From Candidatus Woesearchaeota archaeon UBA153 (GTDB taxonomy: Archaea > Nanobdellota > Nanobdellia > Woesearchaeales > UBA525), in NCBI GenBank assembly GCA_002503705.1, contig DASH01000042.1:1-25049 (forward strand): a stretch of 25,049 nucleotides of DNA. The letters run 5' to 3'. Position 1 is the first letter of the stretch, and each line of letters starts with the position of its first letter. Under the pieces are notes generated by a model that was not told the DNA's origin, made no database searches, and was given only the letters and a program-made list of their open reading frames with translations. Shown here piece by piece: positions 7,153-14,430 of this stretch. Position numbers and translations under genes: made by a program.

Positions 7153-7174
7153 TTCCACAGGAAACCATGGAGGC
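7153..7174 (+). promoter_or_regulatory. Orc1-box-like site upstream of mcm (ORB-F)
   Basis: TTCCACAGGAAAC, then CAT, then GGAGG. The first 13 bases are identical to the ORB before cdc6 (15682-15694), and the gap to the G-rich part is the same five bases after GGAA. It sits about 25 bp upstream of the mcm TATA box, a position suited to control by Orc1. Confidence 0.45.
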
Positions 7175-7198
7175 TTCACGCTTCCAGCACCACATTTC

Positions 7199-7206
7199 TT
7201 TTAAAC
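7199..7206 (+). promoter_or_regulatory. TATA box of mcm
   Basis: ttttaaac lies 22-29 nt before the GTG start at 7228. Transcription from it would start at or next to that GTG, supporting this start and a leaderless mRNA. Confidence 0.5.
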
Positions 7207-7227
7207 AATCCCGCACTTCCCACTCGT

Positions 7228-9249
7228 GTGGAGTTAGGCGACCAGATCAAAGGGTTCCAAGAGTTCTTCCAAGCGGAGCGCTACGACGAACTCTTAGAGA
7301 GGGCGCGGACCGGCAAGCACCACCTCATCGTCGAGTTCGGCCAGCTCGCGCAGCACAACCCCGACCTCGCGGGGCTCTTGCTCGACCAGCCGGACGAGAC
7401 GATCAAGGCGGCGGAGATGGCCGTCAAGGCGTTCGACCTGAAACTCGATGGCGAGTTCTACATCCGCTTCAAAGGGTTGCCGAAGACGCAGCACTCAATG
7501 ATTCGCGACGTGCGCGCGCAACACCTGGAACGGTTCCTCCAGATCGAGGGCATCGTCCGCCAGAAGAGCGACGTGCGACCGCAAGTCACCAGCGCGCGCT
7601 TCGAGTGCCCGAGCTGCGGCAACATCATCCCCGTGCTCCAACTCGACCAGAAGTTCAAAGAGCCGTCCCGGTGCGGGTGCGGCCGGAAAGGGAAGTTCCA
7701 CCTCTTGAGCAAGACCCTCGTCGACGCGCAAAAAATCGTGTTAGAAGAAATTCCGGAACAGCTCGAAGGCGGCGAGCAGCCGAAACGCCTCAACGTTTTC
7801 TTGAAGAACGACCTCGTCAGCCCGATGACGGACAAGCAGACGAACCCGGGCGCGAAAGTCGGCGTGACGGGCGTCATCAAGGAAGTCCCCGTCCCGCTGC
7901 CGCAAGGAGGCCAAAGCGTGCGCTACGACCTGATGCTCGAAGCGAACTTCATCGAGCCCCTCCAAGAAGATTACACGCAGATCCAGATCAGCCCGGAAGA
8001 GGAGGAGCGCATCGTGACGCTCTCGAAAGACCCCGCCGTCTTCGCGAAGCTCGTCGATAGCATCGCCCCCTCGATTTACGGGATGGAGAAGGCGAAAGAG
8101 GCGCTCGTCCTGCAACTCTTCGGCGGCGTGACGAAAGAGCGCGGCGCGGGCGACGCGAAGACTCGCGGCGACATCCACATCCTCCTCATCGGCGACCCGG
8201 GCGCGGGAAAGTCACAATTACTGAAGAGAATCAGCTACATCGCGCCGAAGGCGCGCTTCGTCAGCGGGAAGGGCGCGAGCGGCGCGGGACTCACCGCGAG
8301 CGTCGTCAAGGATGAGTTCCTGCGCGGGTGGGCTCTGGAAGCTGGCGCGTTGGTCCTCGCGAACCGCGGCATCTGCTGCATCGACGAGTTAGATAAAATG
8401 AGCCCAGAGGACCGGAGCGCGATGCATGAAGCACTCGAGCAGCAAACTGTCACGATCAGCAAGGCGAATATCCAAGCGACCTTACGTTCCGAGACGACCG
8501 TGCTCGCCGCCGCGAACCCGAAGTTCGGCCGTTTCGACCCGTACGAGCTGCTCGCGAAGCAGATTGACTTGCCGAGCACGCTCATCAACCGTTTCGACCT
8601 CATCTTCCCGGTGCGCGACTTGCCGAACCGCGAGAAGGACGAGGAGCTCGCCAGCTTCATCCTCAAGCTGCACCGGGAGAGCAAGGTGCGCGAAGGCGAC
8701 CTCGAGCCGGAGTTCCTGCGCAAGTACATCAGCTACGCGAAGCAGCGCGTCAGGCCGCGCATCACGACCGAAGCGTTAGAAGAAATAAAGTCGTACTACA
8801 TCAAGATGCGCGGGTCGGGAGGCGACGACCCGAACACGGTGAAGGCCATCCCGATCAGCGCGCGGCAGTTGGAAGCGCTCATCCGCCTCAGCGAAGCGAG
8901 CGCGAAAGCGCGATTGTCGGCAGAGGCGACGAAGCGCGACGCGAAGATCGCCATCGATCTGGTGCACCACTGCCTGAGCGCGATCGGCCTCGACCCGACG
9001 ACGGGCAAGTTCGACATCGACCGCATCGCGACCGGCGTCACGGCCGCGCAGCGCAGCACGATCGCCGTCATCAAGGAGGTCGTCCTCGACCTCGAACAGG
9101 CCGTCGGCAAAGTCATCCCCGTCGAGGACATCATCCGCGAAGCGGAGATCAAAGGCATCGGCGAGGACCAGACGGTCGAAACGCTCGAGAAGCTCAAACG
9201 CGCGGGCGACCTGTTCTCGCCGAGACAAGGGTTCATCTCGCGCATCTAA
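7228..9249 (+). CDS. mcm: Replicative helicase MCM
   Basis: A 673-residue MCM, the hexameric 3'-5' helicase that unwinds origins and forks. In order: N-terminal helical domain (1-100), an OB region with a zinc knuckle (C127, C130, C149, C151), and an AAA+ core with Walker A GDPGAGKS (322-329), Walker B with D386/E387, sensor 1 N430 and the arginine finger R455 in NRFDLIF. From about 600 to the end is the C-terminal winged helix. No intein interrupts it. The GTG start is fixed by the TATA box at 7199-7206. An Orc1-box-like site and a palindromic element precede it. The RPA-like gene follows 11 nt downstream and a histidine phosphatase then overlaps that gene, so the three probably form one transcript. 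Confidence 0.97.
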   Translation: MELGDQIKGFQEFFQAERYDELLERARTGKHHLIVEFGQLAQHNPDLAGLLLDQPDETIKAAEMAVKAFDLKLDGEFYIRFKGLPKTQHSMIRDVRAQHLERFLQIEGIVRQKSDVRPQVTSARFECPSCGNIIPVLQLDQKFKEPSRCGCGRKGKFHLLSKTLVDAQKIVLEEIPEQLEGGEQPKRLNVFLKNDLVSPMTDKQTNPGAKVGVTGVIKEVPVPLPQGGQSVRYDLMLEANFIEPLQEDYTQIQISPEEEERIVTLSKDPAVFAKLVDSIAPSIYGMEKAKEALVLQLFGGVTKERGAGDAKTRGDIHILLIGDPGAGKSQLLKRISYIAPKARFVSGKGASGAGLTASVVKDEFLRGWALEAGALVLANRGICCIDELDKMSPEDRSAMHEALEQQTVTISKANIQATLRSETTVLAAANPKFGRFDPYELLAKQIDLPSTLINRFDLIFPVRDLPNREKDEELASFILKLHRESKVREGDLEPEFLRKYISYAKQRVRPRITTEALEEIKSYYIKMRGSGGDDPNTVKAIPISARQLEALIRLSEASAKARLSAEATKRDAKIAIDLVHHCLSAIGLDPTTGKFDIDRIATGVTAAQRSTIAVIKEVVLDLEQAVGKVIPVEDIIREAEIKGIGEDQTVETLEKLKRAGDLFSPRQGFISRI

Positions 9250-9260
9250 GGTGAACGCAC

Positions 9261-10070
9261 GTGCCAGCACTCACAGTACAGCCCCGGGCGGTCGCGCGGA
9301 CCGCGAGCGTCAACGACCTCGTCACAGGGACGTATGTCGCGACGACGGACACGACGCCGAGCTATCTCGAGACTCCGCGCGGTCGAATCAGCCGCGCGTC
9401 CCTCATCGCGGTCATCGTCTCCAAGCCGAGCCAGAACGCCGTTATCCTCGACGACGGCACCGGCCGGATCGAGGCGCGCGCGTTCAACGACGCCGCGCTC
9501 TTCGAGCACCGCACCATTGGCGAGGTCGTCTTGCTCGTCGGAAAGCCGCGCGCGTACCAGAACGCCATCTACGTCGTCGCGGAGATCGCGAAGAAGCTCT
9601 CGCCAGGCTGGCTCGAGTATCGGAAAGCGGAACTCGCGGCAACCGCGGTGCAGGACGGAGCAGTAGTTGAACGAAACGATGACCGTCCCGGAACTCCTCG
9701 TAGTACGAAAATAACCAGTCTTGAGACAACCACTGCGATGAAGACGAAAACGACGGCTCCGACGACGGAGATGAGGAAATCAACGATGACAGGGACGATG
9801 ACGGAGAAAAACACGACGAAGATGACGAAGCCGACGACGATGAAACCGACGGTGAACGTCCCGAAACCCGCGGCTGCAGAGGAGAACGTCGTCTCGCGAA
9901 CAGACCGGATCCTGCAAATCATCCGCGATCTCGACGACGGTCAGGGCGCCTCGGTCGACGACGTCCTCATCGAGAGCGGGGGCGCGAAAGCGGAAACGAT
10001 CCTGACGAACTTGCTCGCGGACGGGGAGATCTTCGAGATCAAGCCGGGCAGGGTGAAGGTGCTCGAATGA
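9261..10070 (+). CDS. RPA-like single-stranded DNA-binding protein (OB fold plus winged helix)
   Basis: A 269-residue protein resembling archaeal RPA/RPA-associated proteins (COG3390 type). Residues about 36-125 form an OB fold (SRASLIAVIV, LDDGTGRIEARAF, then SPGWLEYRKAEL). About 207-269 is a winged helix (RILQIIRDLDDGQG ... FEIKPGRVKVLE), as in RPA2. The GTG start follows an AAGGTGA ribosome-binding site and lies 11 nt after mcm, consistent with coupled ssDNA binding at the fork. The linker (about 150-205) is odd: it is Thr/Lys/Met-rich, whereas an alternative frame of the same DNA (from 9725) encodes a strongly acidic tract of the kind usual in such linkers. This suggests two compensating frameshifts. 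OB and winged-helix parts are secure; the linker reading is not. Confidence 0.82.
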   Translation: MPALTVQPRAVARTASVNDLVTGTYVATTDTTPSYLETPRGRISRASLIAVIVSKPSQNAVILDDGTGRIEARAFNDAALFEHRTIGEVVLLVGKPRAYQNAIYVVAEIAKKLSPGWLEYRKAELAATAVQDGAVVERNDDRPGTPRSTKITSLETTTAMKTKTTAPTTEMRKSTMTGTMTEKNTTKMTKPTTMKPTVNVPKPAAAEENVVSRTDRILQIIRDLDDGQGASVDDVLIESGGAKAETILTNLLADGEIFEIKPGRVKVLE

Positions 10071-10648
10071 ACACGCTCACCATCGTCCGCCACGGCGAGA
10101 CGATCGAGAACACCCTCGACATCCTGCAAGGACAACAACCCGGAACGTTGAGTGAAAAAGGGTTCGCGCAGGCGCGACGCCTCGCGGAACGGCTCAAGGA
10201 CGAGCGATTCCACCACATCTACACGAGCGACCTCTCCCGCGCGCTGATAACGGCAGAGATTGTCGCGCGCTACCACCCCTCGACCCCGTTCACCGTGACG
10301 CCATTCTTGCGCGAACGATACTTCGGCAGCCACGAAGGCATCAGCAACTGGCGCGCTCGTAAAGACGAGATAAAGAAACGTAACCCGTTCGACGGTGAAA
10401 CGAAAACAGCGGTGACGGCGCGCGCGAAACAGTTCCTCGACGAACTCGAGCGCGACCACACCGACGCGCACCTCCTCCTCGTCGGCCACTACTTCATCAA
10501 CCTCAGACTGTGCAGCGCGGCGATGAACGCGCCGATTGAAGAGCTCCAGAAGGCGCCGCACGCGGGGAACACGAGCGTCACGACGCTCCGCGTCGGTCGG
10601 GACCGGTACGAAATCCTCACCTACAACTGCACGCGACACTTAGACTAG
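10067..10648 (+). CDS. Histidine phosphatase (phosphoglycerate-mutase-like)
   Basis: A 193-residue member of the branch 1 histidine phosphatases. The catalytic set is complete: VRHGET near the N-terminus with R8 and nucleophile H9, R58 in SDLSRA, the acid E83 in LRERYFG, and the second histidine H141 in LLVGHYF. Members remove phosphate from sugars, nucleotides, cobalamin precursors or proteins, so the substrate cannot be told from sequence. Its ATG overlaps the stop of the RPA-like gene by four bases (ATGA), implying translational coupling with mcm and the ssDNA-binding protein. A role in replication is not shown; it may simply share the transcript. Confidence 0.88.
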   Translation: MNTLTIVRHGETIENTLDILQGQQPGTLSEKGFAQARRLAERLKDERFHHIYTSDLSRALITAEIVARYHPSTPFTVTPFLRERYFGSHEGISNWRARKDEIKKRNPFDGETKTAVTARAKQFLDELERDHTDAHLLLVGHYFINLRLCSAAMNAPIEELQKAPHAGNTSVTTLRVGRDRYEILTYNCTRHLD

Positions 10649-10661
10649 ATTCTGCTTTCTC

Positions 10662-11513
10662 TCAGAAGATCGCGGGCGTCACCCACACTTCGAGGACGCC
10701 GGCGAGGAAGAGGATGATGAGGCTGAGCAAGAGCAAATCCGCGCTGTCCAAGAGGATATGCTCGAACTTCTGCGTGCCGAAATCATGACGGATGGCCGCG
10801 ATGCTGATGATGCCGCCCGCGAGTCCGGCGACGAAGTACGCCAGGATTTCCGGAATGCCGTGGATGGCGTACTTGAACAGCCCGAAACTGATGACGCTGA
10901 AGTAATGCCCCGCCTTCGCGAGGCCGACATGGTCCGCCGCGTACGCCAAGTTCGTCCGGATGAAATTGCCGATCGCGGCGCCGATCACGCTCCCGTTCCA
11001 CGCGAGGATGAAAATCGCGCCCGCGCCGTACAGGAAGCTGAACAAGATGCAGAAGATGAGCACGCGAACGTTATTCAAGAAGACTTTCGTGAACGTGGAG
11101 AAGCCGTTGACGGCGAACCCGGTCGCGCCAGGATTGATCGTCTTGATCGTCGCGCCCTGCGTCTTGAAGACTATCGAGACGAGCGCGGGGCTCAAGACGA
11201 CATACCAGAGGGCGAACGCCAATGTCATCCCGATGAAGAGAAAGACGAACGCCTCCAACGCCTTCCCGTGCTCCTTCAGCAGCCAGGACTCCTCCATCCC
11301 CTCCAAATCCTTCTCCTCTTCAAGGTTGATCGTGTTGAAGATGAGCGGGATGGCCGCCATCGACGTCAAGAAGACCATGACGAGACTGCTCTCCGTCTTG
11401 AAGACCCACAACGCGAGCAAGACGCCCACCGTGGCGTAGACGAACCCGAGAATCAGCATCTGCGCTGGCCGCTTCTCAGCGTTCACCGGCGTGATGAGCG
11501 ACTCGAGCACCAT
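10662..11513 (-). CDS. SpoIIM/DUF95-family membrane protein
   Basis: A 283-residue polytopic membrane protein with about six or seven hydrophobic segments (near 17-37, 43-62, 88-112, 150-190, 203-240 and 255-280). The segment with FLNNVRV, GNF and HGIPEILAYFVAGLAGG is the signature of the SpoIIM (stage II sporulation protein M, DUF95) family, widespread in non-sporulating archaea. Its archaeal role is not established; cell envelope or membrane remodelling is the usual guess. The ATG at 11513 lies 24-31 nt after a perfect TTTATATA box, so the mRNA is leaderless. It converges on the histidine phosphatase (13-nt gap) and diverges from the Fe-S operon. Confidence 0.85.
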   Translation of the reverse strand: MVLESLITPVNAEKRPAQMLILGFVYATVGVLLALWVFKTESSLVMVFLTSMAAIPLIFNTINLEEEKDLEGMEESWLLKEHGKALEAFVFLFIGMTLAFALWYVVLSPALVSIVFKTQGATIKTINPGATGFAVNGFSTFTKVFLNNVRVLIFCILFSFLYGAGAIFILAWNGSVIGAAIGNFIRTNLAYAADHVGLAKAGHYFSVISFGLFKYAIHGIPEILAYFVAGLAGGIISIAAIRHDFGTQKFEHILLDSADLLLLSLIILFLAGVLEVWVTPAIF

Positions 11514-11536
11514 ACCCCACTCTTTGAAGAGGGGGT

Positions 11537-11544
11537 TATATAAA
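11537..11544 (-). promoter_or_regulatory. TATA box of the SpoIIM-family gene
   Basis: Minus-strand TTTATATA, a perfect match to the archaeal consensus, 24-31 nt upstream of the ATG at 11513. The plus-strand reading (tatataaa) could also drive a transcript into the element at 11581-11683. Confidence 0.65.
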
Positions 11545-11580
11545 GGTTTTCTCGGCTGGTAAGGGGCAAGAAAAGACCAT

Positions 11581-11683
11581 AGGGGTGTTGCCTTGGAGCC
11601 AGTTCAGATTTTGGCCCGATTCATGCAGGGCCAAAATCGCGATTTGCCGCGAGGGACGAGCGGTAATGCTCCGCAACACCCCT
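11581..11683 (+). ncRNA. Structured intergenic element, copy 2 (E1)
   Basis: The 11-bp closing stem AGGGGTGTTGC/GCAACACCCCT (11581-11591 with 11673-11683) is followed by a CTT bulge (11592-11594) and GGAGC/GCTCC (11595-11599 with 11668-11672). Inside is a GATTTTGGCCC/GGGCCAAAATC 11-bp hairpin. The outer stem and the GCCTTGG and GAGGGA...GGnAATGC segments match the copy at 17021-17132 read on the minus strand, but the inner hairpin is different. It occupies the divergent gap between the SpoIIM gene and the Fe-S operon. On the minus strand a TATA-like ttataaa at about 11703-11709 would start near 11683, so the true strand is open. Confidence 0.5.
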
Positions 11684-11703
11684 CTAACTAACGAACCCAA
11701 ATC

Positions 11704-11710
11704 TTTATAA
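11704..11710 (+). promoter_or_regulatory. TATA box of the CCG-protein operon
   Basis: tttataa lies 25-31 nt before the ATG at 11735. It would give a leaderless transcript for the three-gene Fe-S/flavin operon. Confidence 0.6.
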
Positions 11711-11734
11711 CCGTCGACGCCTTGACGGGAAAGC

Positions 11735-12412
11735 ATGGCGTTGTTCGAGAAAGCGTCGACGGTGCTGCCGGGGAAGACGCTCTACTTTCCGGGCTGTTTG
11801 GCGTCGGCGAAGCTCCCACGCGTCGTGAAAGCCCAGCAGGCATTGTTGCGAGAACTCGGCATCGAAACGATTGCGTTGCCCGAGCTCGAGTGCTGCGGCC
11901 ACCCCGCGTGGCGGGCCGGCTATCGCGACACGTTCGACACGATCAAGCAACGCAACAAGGAAGTCCTGAAGAAGCACCGAATCGTGAAGATCATCACGGG
12001 GTGCCCGCACTGCGCGCTCACGTTCGCGAAAGAGTACGGCGTCGCGACCGAACACCTCTTGGAGACGGTCGGCCAGCACTTGGAGAAGGTGAAGAAAGCG
12101 GACTCTCGCACGGTGGACTACCACCACCCGTGCACGCTCTGCGCGCTCAACCTCGAACAGAAAGACGCGGTCAGGGTGTTGCGCCGCGCGAACGTCCACG
12201 TCGCGAACGAGACTGAAGAACAGAAGTGCTGCGGGAGCGTCGGCGATGATTTCGCCCGGAACGCCCCTGAAGCCGCGAGCGTGATCGCCGCGAGCCGCGT
12301 GAAAGCGTTCAAGACGGGCGTGGTCGTGACGAGCTGCCCATACTGCAACGTCCACCTCTCGCGGCACCACGCGAAAGTCCGTGACGTTGCCGAAATGCTG
12401 AACGAGGTCTGA
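11735..12412 (+). CDS. CCG-domain Fe-S oxidoreductase subunit (HdrB/HdrD/GlcF/LutA-like)
   Basis: A 225-residue protein made of two cysteine-rich CCG domains. The first has FPGC (C21), ECCG (C53, C54) and GCPHC (C90, C93). The second has HPCTLC (C133, C136), KCCG (C165, C166) and SCPYC (C201, C204). Such domains bind non-cubane or ordinary Fe-S clusters in heterodisulfide reductase HdrB/HdrD, GlpC, the C-terminal half of glycolate-oxidase subunit GlcF, and LutA. All cysteines of both motifs are kept. It starts an operon: three bases separate it from a GlcD-like flavoprotein, and a small ferredoxin-like subunit follows. The set resembles a GlcD/GlcF-type 2-hydroxyacid dehydrogenase with GlcF split into two proteins. 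The electron acceptor is unknown. Confidence 0.87.
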   Translation: MALFEKASTVLPGKTLYFPGCLASAKLPRVVKAQQALLRELGIETIALPELECCGHPAWRAGYRDTFDTIKQRNKEVLKKHRIVKIITGCPHCALTFAKEYGVATEHLLETVGQHLEKVKKADSRTVDYHHPCTLCALNLEQKDAVRVLRRANVHVANETEEQKCCGSVGDDFARNAPEAASVIAASRVKAFKTGVVVTSCPYCNVHLSRHHAKVRDVAEMLNEV

Positions 12413-12415
12413 AGG

Positions 12416-13582
12416 ATGGAACGGACGCTCCGCCGGATGGTCGCTGAACACGACTACTTGGCGGACGAGGAGAGCGTCGCCGCGTACGCGTACGACGCCT
12501 CAGGATTGTATGGAAAGCCTTTACTGGTCCTCAAGCCGCGCCACGACGAGCAGCTCCGCCGGATTCTCATCCATGCAAACCAGTATCGCTTTTCCGTCGT
12601 CCCGCGAGGCGCGGGCACGGGCATACGGGGCGGAACCGTTCTGGAGAACAGCATCGTTCTCGACATGCGCGGCTATCGGAAGATTGAGAACCTCGACCGA
12701 CAGTTGAACATGGTTGATGTGGGAGCGGGAGTAACCATTACTGAATTGAATACTGCGCTCGCGCCGTACGGACTCCGATTCCCATTAGTCCCGGAGAACG
12801 ACCAAGCGACGATCGGCGGCTTGGCGGCGCAGAACCACGTGACGCCGGAGAGCATCTTGTACGGCGACTATCATAAATTGGTGACGCTCGTCGAGTGCTT
12901 CGACGGCCTCGGACGCCATTTGACGCTGAAAGACGACGCGGTCTCGACGATCATCGGCTGGGAGGGCGCGACCGGCATCATGACGAAGCTCCGCGTCAAG
13001 CTCTCCCCCGCGCGCCACAAGCGCACGGCGGACATCGTCGAGACGGACGACGTCAAGAGGGCGTTAGGAATCGCGAACAACAAGCGGGTGACGAAAGGCG
13101 TGACGCTGCTCGCGTACGTGAACCGGCACGCGGCGAAGCTCGCCGGCATCGGCGAGAAAGCAGCGCTCGTCATCGTGTACGCGAACGACGCAGGCGCGTA
13201 CAAGGATGAAGCGCGAGTCGACGAAGTCGTGCGAAAAGTTCGCGAGCTCCCGTTGCGCGCGTGGCGCGACGGATTCACGTTCACGGAAGAGGCGATGCTC
13301 GCGCCGGAATCCGCGACCGAGTACGCCGCGTGGTGCGAGAAGAACAACGCGCCCTGGTACTGCATCCCGGGAATGGACATATACACCTCCTTCTTATCGT
13401 CGGAGAACGCCGCGAAGGCGTCCCGCGCGCAAATCGTCGCGTTCGGCGCGGTGCCGGTCGGCATCCATGGGTACGGCCGCGCGAAGAAAGGCTACGCGCC
13501 GGACGGCATCAAGCGACGCCTCGTCAAATTGAAAGAGGTACGTGATTACAACCTCGTGCTGAACCCGGGTGTTATTGCATAA
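12416..13582 (+). CDS. FAD-linked oxidoreductase (GlcD/lactate-dehydrogenase-like)
   Basis: A 388-residue flavoprotein of the PCMH/VAO-type family. The FAD-binding half shows PRGAGTGIRGG (63-73), ATIGGLAAQN (131-140) and GWEGATGIMTK (181-191). It ends LKEVRDYNLVLNPG, the typical close of GlcD-like enzymes. It is shorter than the usual 450-500 residues, and the metal-binding HxGDGN motif of the C-terminal domain appears as IHGYGR (near 350), so the metal-ligand set is reduced. It likely oxidises a 2-hydroxyacid or similar compound and passes electrons to the adjacent Fe-S subunits. The ATG is three bases after the CCG gene, with GAGGT just upstream. The fold is secure; the substrate is not, given the altered active site. 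Confidence 0.87.
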   Translation: MERTLRRMVAEHDYLADEESVAAYAYDASGLYGKPLLVLKPRHDEQLRRILIHANQYRFSVVPRGAGTGIRGGTVLENSIVLDMRGYRKIENLDRQLNMVDVGAGVTITELNTALAPYGLRFPLVPENDQATIGGLAAQNHVTPESILYGDYHKLVTLVECFDGLGRHLTLKDDAVSTIIGWEGATGIMTKLRVKLSPARHKRTADIVETDDVKRALGIANNKRVTKGVTLLAYVNRHAAKLAGIGEKAALVIVYANDAGAYKDEARVDEVVRKVRELPLRAWRDGFTFTEEAMLAPESATEYAAWCEKNNAPWYCIPGMDIYTSFLSSENAAKASRAQIVAFGAVPVGIHGYGRAKKGYAPDGIKRRLVKLKEVRDYNLVLNPGVIA

Positions 13583-13653
13583 GAATGGATTTGTGAACGA
13601 AAAACGACGACGAGAAGAACAACGACGCGATACGCGAACAGAGGTGAACGATA

Positions 13654-13980
13654 CTGGCTGACGATACGAAGAAGCGACCGGACGCGACGGCGTGCATCCG
13701 TTGCGGCCTGTGCGCGAAAGGCGGGAGCGCGTTCACCGTCCTGCGGGACGAGCGCTACGCGCCGCGCAACGCGATGGTGCTCATCCAGACCGCGCGCGAC
13801 ACGCCGTTGTTGTTCTCGTTCCCGCTGAACGGCCTCGCCGAACAGCACTGCCCCTTGCGCATCGCGATGGACGACGCGGTCATCGCCGCGCGCGAACAGC
13901 TCGTCGAGAAAAACCTCGAGACGAGCGCAAATAAATCAGTGATTTCTAAACTGAACGGGAAGAAGAACCCGTATATGTGA
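13654..13980 (+). CDS. Small ferredoxin-like Fe-S subunit keeping ligands for one cluster; probable CTG start
   Basis: A 108-residue protein. CIRCGLC (C14, C17, C20) and a later HCP (C66) align with the N-terminal two-cluster ferredoxin part of GlcF, as does the shared ERYAPRNAMVLIQ segment. The first ATG (13774) lies after the CxxCxxC motif, so translation must begin earlier, and a TGA at 13645-13647 limits it. CTG at 13654, seven bases after GAGGTGA, gives MADDTKKRP; ATA at 13651 is the only other near-cognate codon in that gap. Only four cysteines are present. In two-cluster ferredoxins these positions (C1-C3 of motif I plus the CP of motif II) bind the same [4Fe-4S] cluster, so one cluster looks retained and one lost. 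It ends the CCG/flavoprotein operon. Confidence 0.72.
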   Translation: MADDTKKRPDATACIRCGLCAKGGSAFTVLRDERYAPRNAMVLIQTARDTPLLFSFPLNGLAEQHCPLRIAMDDAVIAAREQLVEKNLETSANKSVISKLNGKKNPYM

Positions 13981-14034
13981 AAAGAAACTCTTAAAGTACC
14001 CACTCATTCGACGCGAGTGGAGACACCGCGTGCA

Positions 14035-14391
14035 TCATCTCAGCGTCGCGTCATAGCCAATCTCTAAGAAGTATTCCACGTCCTCACGCTGCCCAGGAGT
14101 CACATCGATTGGTTTGAAACTCGTCCAACCGAGCTGCCCGTATTCAATCGGTGCAAAGACGGCGAAAGGGTGTGTCGGGTCCTTCAACCCTGCATACATA
14201 TCCTTCGTAATAGGAACTCTCCAAGAGATAACCTCCGGGCTTTGAACCTGAGAAGGGCGATTAATGGGATTTGCAACGAAATTGTCGATGGTCGCATACA
14301 AGAAGTTCAAAGCGGGCTCACTCTTTTTCCGAAAATTTTCCATATTCTTCCGACGGACTTCCGAGATTTCTTTTGAATCAATGGGTGCCAT
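14035..14391 (-). CDS. Hypothetical protein, 118 residues
   Basis: I do not recognise this protein. It has no signal peptide, membrane segment or cysteine motif. A charged helical N-terminus (to about 25) is followed by an aromatic- and Pro-rich part with WRVPITKDMY, AVFAPIEYGQLGW and REDVEYFLEIGYD, which reads like a small globular domain. The ATG is preceded on the minus strand by GGAAGGTGA and, further up, a ttttatctc TATA-like sequence. Its base composition is less GC-rich than its neighbours', which may point to a later arrival. It converges on the Fe-S operon (54-nt gap, with a 6-bp hairpin at 14000-14020) and follows the TrmB gene on the same strand by 39 nt. Confidence 0.65.
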   Translation of the reverse strand: MAPIDSKEISEVRRKNMENFRKKSEPALNFLYATIDNFVANPINRPSQVQSPEVISWRVPITKDMYAGLKDPTHPFAVFAPIEYGQLGWTSFKPIDVTPGQREDVEYFLEIGYDATLR

Positions 14392-14430
14392 GCACGTTCA
14401 CCTTCCTCATTGTGAGATAAAAATCAGTTT

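Noticed and set aside
14000..14020. Small hairpin as a terminator between convergent genes
   Set aside because: Only 6 bp, and no T-run follows on either strand.
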